From Prunella strophiata (taxonomy: Eukaryota > Chordata > Aves > Passeriformes > Prunellidae): a DNA stretch of 64,000 nucleotides. Position 1 is the stretch's first letter. Each line of letters starts with the position of its first letter. Shown piece after piece: positions 63,601 through 64,000 of this stretch. The notes beneath the pieces were generated by a model. The model saw only the letters and a list, made by a program, of their open reading frames with translations, made no database searches and was not told the DNA's origin. The DNA is taken from positions 28,341,001 to 28,405,000 of the forward strand of contig JAZBQD010000027.1 in the NCBI GenBank assembly GCA_036583965.1. Direction: 5' to 3'. Both the position numbers and the translations under genes were made by a program.

Positions 63601-64000
63601 CAGGACACAGCAAAGCCCTCAGTTCCACAGTTCCTCCAACCAAATTACAGCAGGGCAACCCTGGTGAAACTTCTGTTGCTGCTACTTCAGTATGGCAATT
63701 ACTTCCCTTCAGCACAATTTGTGCTAGGGCAGAATAAAATTGCTCAGAGATTATAAACCTGTATTGTCTTTGCAATTGCAGCACACTGGATGGTTAAATG
63801 TCAGTTCACTGACATTTAAACCAGGTATTTTACATTGCTAAGTATGGAAGAGTGGGAGAAATCTACCTCTAGTGTCAATTACAGAAGTGGGAACTTGCAA
63901 AAATTTACCAAGATAATTATGTTCTGTCTAACCCTGTTTCTCTAATAAACTTGCAAAGTATGGCACTGCAAAATCTTCCTGGAGTTTTTTTAGGAGATCA
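57607..64000. other. Intergenic, no gene seen
   Basis: Mixed composition, with a T-run near 60328 and GC-richer patches at 61.4-61.65 and 62.0-62.35 kb. No RGS2-like exon (FLKSEF, FWLACE or DSYPRFL motif) appears on either strand, so RGS2 is expected beyond the right edge. Confidence 0.6.

Noticed and set aside
57607..64000. Search for RGS2 exons at the right edge
   Set aside because: No RGS-box motif was found on either strand. RGS2 is expected beyond the window.
1..64000. CRISPR arrays, bacterial operons, tRNA/rRNA genes or intact viral ORFs
   Set aside because: None seen. Repeats are simple-sequence, CR1 or LTR, and the gene structure is vertebrate.

Overview
This is a vertebrate nuclear window, almost certainly from a bird and probably a songbird. 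The evidence is CR1 LINE fragments on both strands, one LTR of the kind seen in passerine genomes, no mammalian SINEs, and short intergenic distances. It covers part of the conserved R4-type RGS (regulator of G-protein signalling) cluster. In human that cluster runs RGS18-RGS21-RGS1-RGS13-RGS2 on 1q31. Here RGS21, RGS1 and a broken RGS13 lie in that order, all on the + strand, within about 57 kb. RGS18 and RGS2 are not visible and would be expected left and right of the window.

Layout: 1-500 is flank with a CR1 scrap. At 505-4992 lies RGS21, with four coding exons (577-587, 1985-2061, 3336-3502, 4441-4644) and a predicted 152 aa product. At 4.65-37.4 kb is a roughly 33 kb gene-free interval with CR1 copies at 24.6-25.5, 29.7 and 30.4 kb, homopolymer and G/T-rich tracts, perfect short hairpins, and a CpG-enriched block at 36.2 kb. 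At 37.47-41.04 kb lies RGS1, with five coding exons (37560-37663, 38034-38117, 38751-38812, 39371-39534, 40189-40374) and a predicted 199 aa product. It has a TATA-like box and kappaB-like and CRE-like sequences just upstream. At 41-53.8 kb is gene-free sequence with a 66 bp tandem duplication, a + strand CR1 and a solo-LTR-like insertion. At 53.8-57.6 kb lies an RGS13 pseudogene: exon positions and several splice sites survive, but its two main RGS-box exons carry frameshifts, a Galpha-contact Glu is lost, and the candidate first exon has lost its ATG and carries stops. The rest, to 64 kb, shows no gene.

RGS proteins accelerate GTP hydrolysis on Gi/Gq-class alpha subunits and so shorten GPCR signalling. 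In mammals RGS1 and RGS13 act in lymphocytes and RGS21 is linked to taste and other chemosensory cells. The main biological point is the apparent unitary loss of RGS13 beside intact RGS1 and RGS21. I saw no novel prokaryote-like or otherwise undescribed system. Human comparisons come from recall of the family, not from a database search. Exon boundaries are inferred from splice consensus, reading phase and homology.
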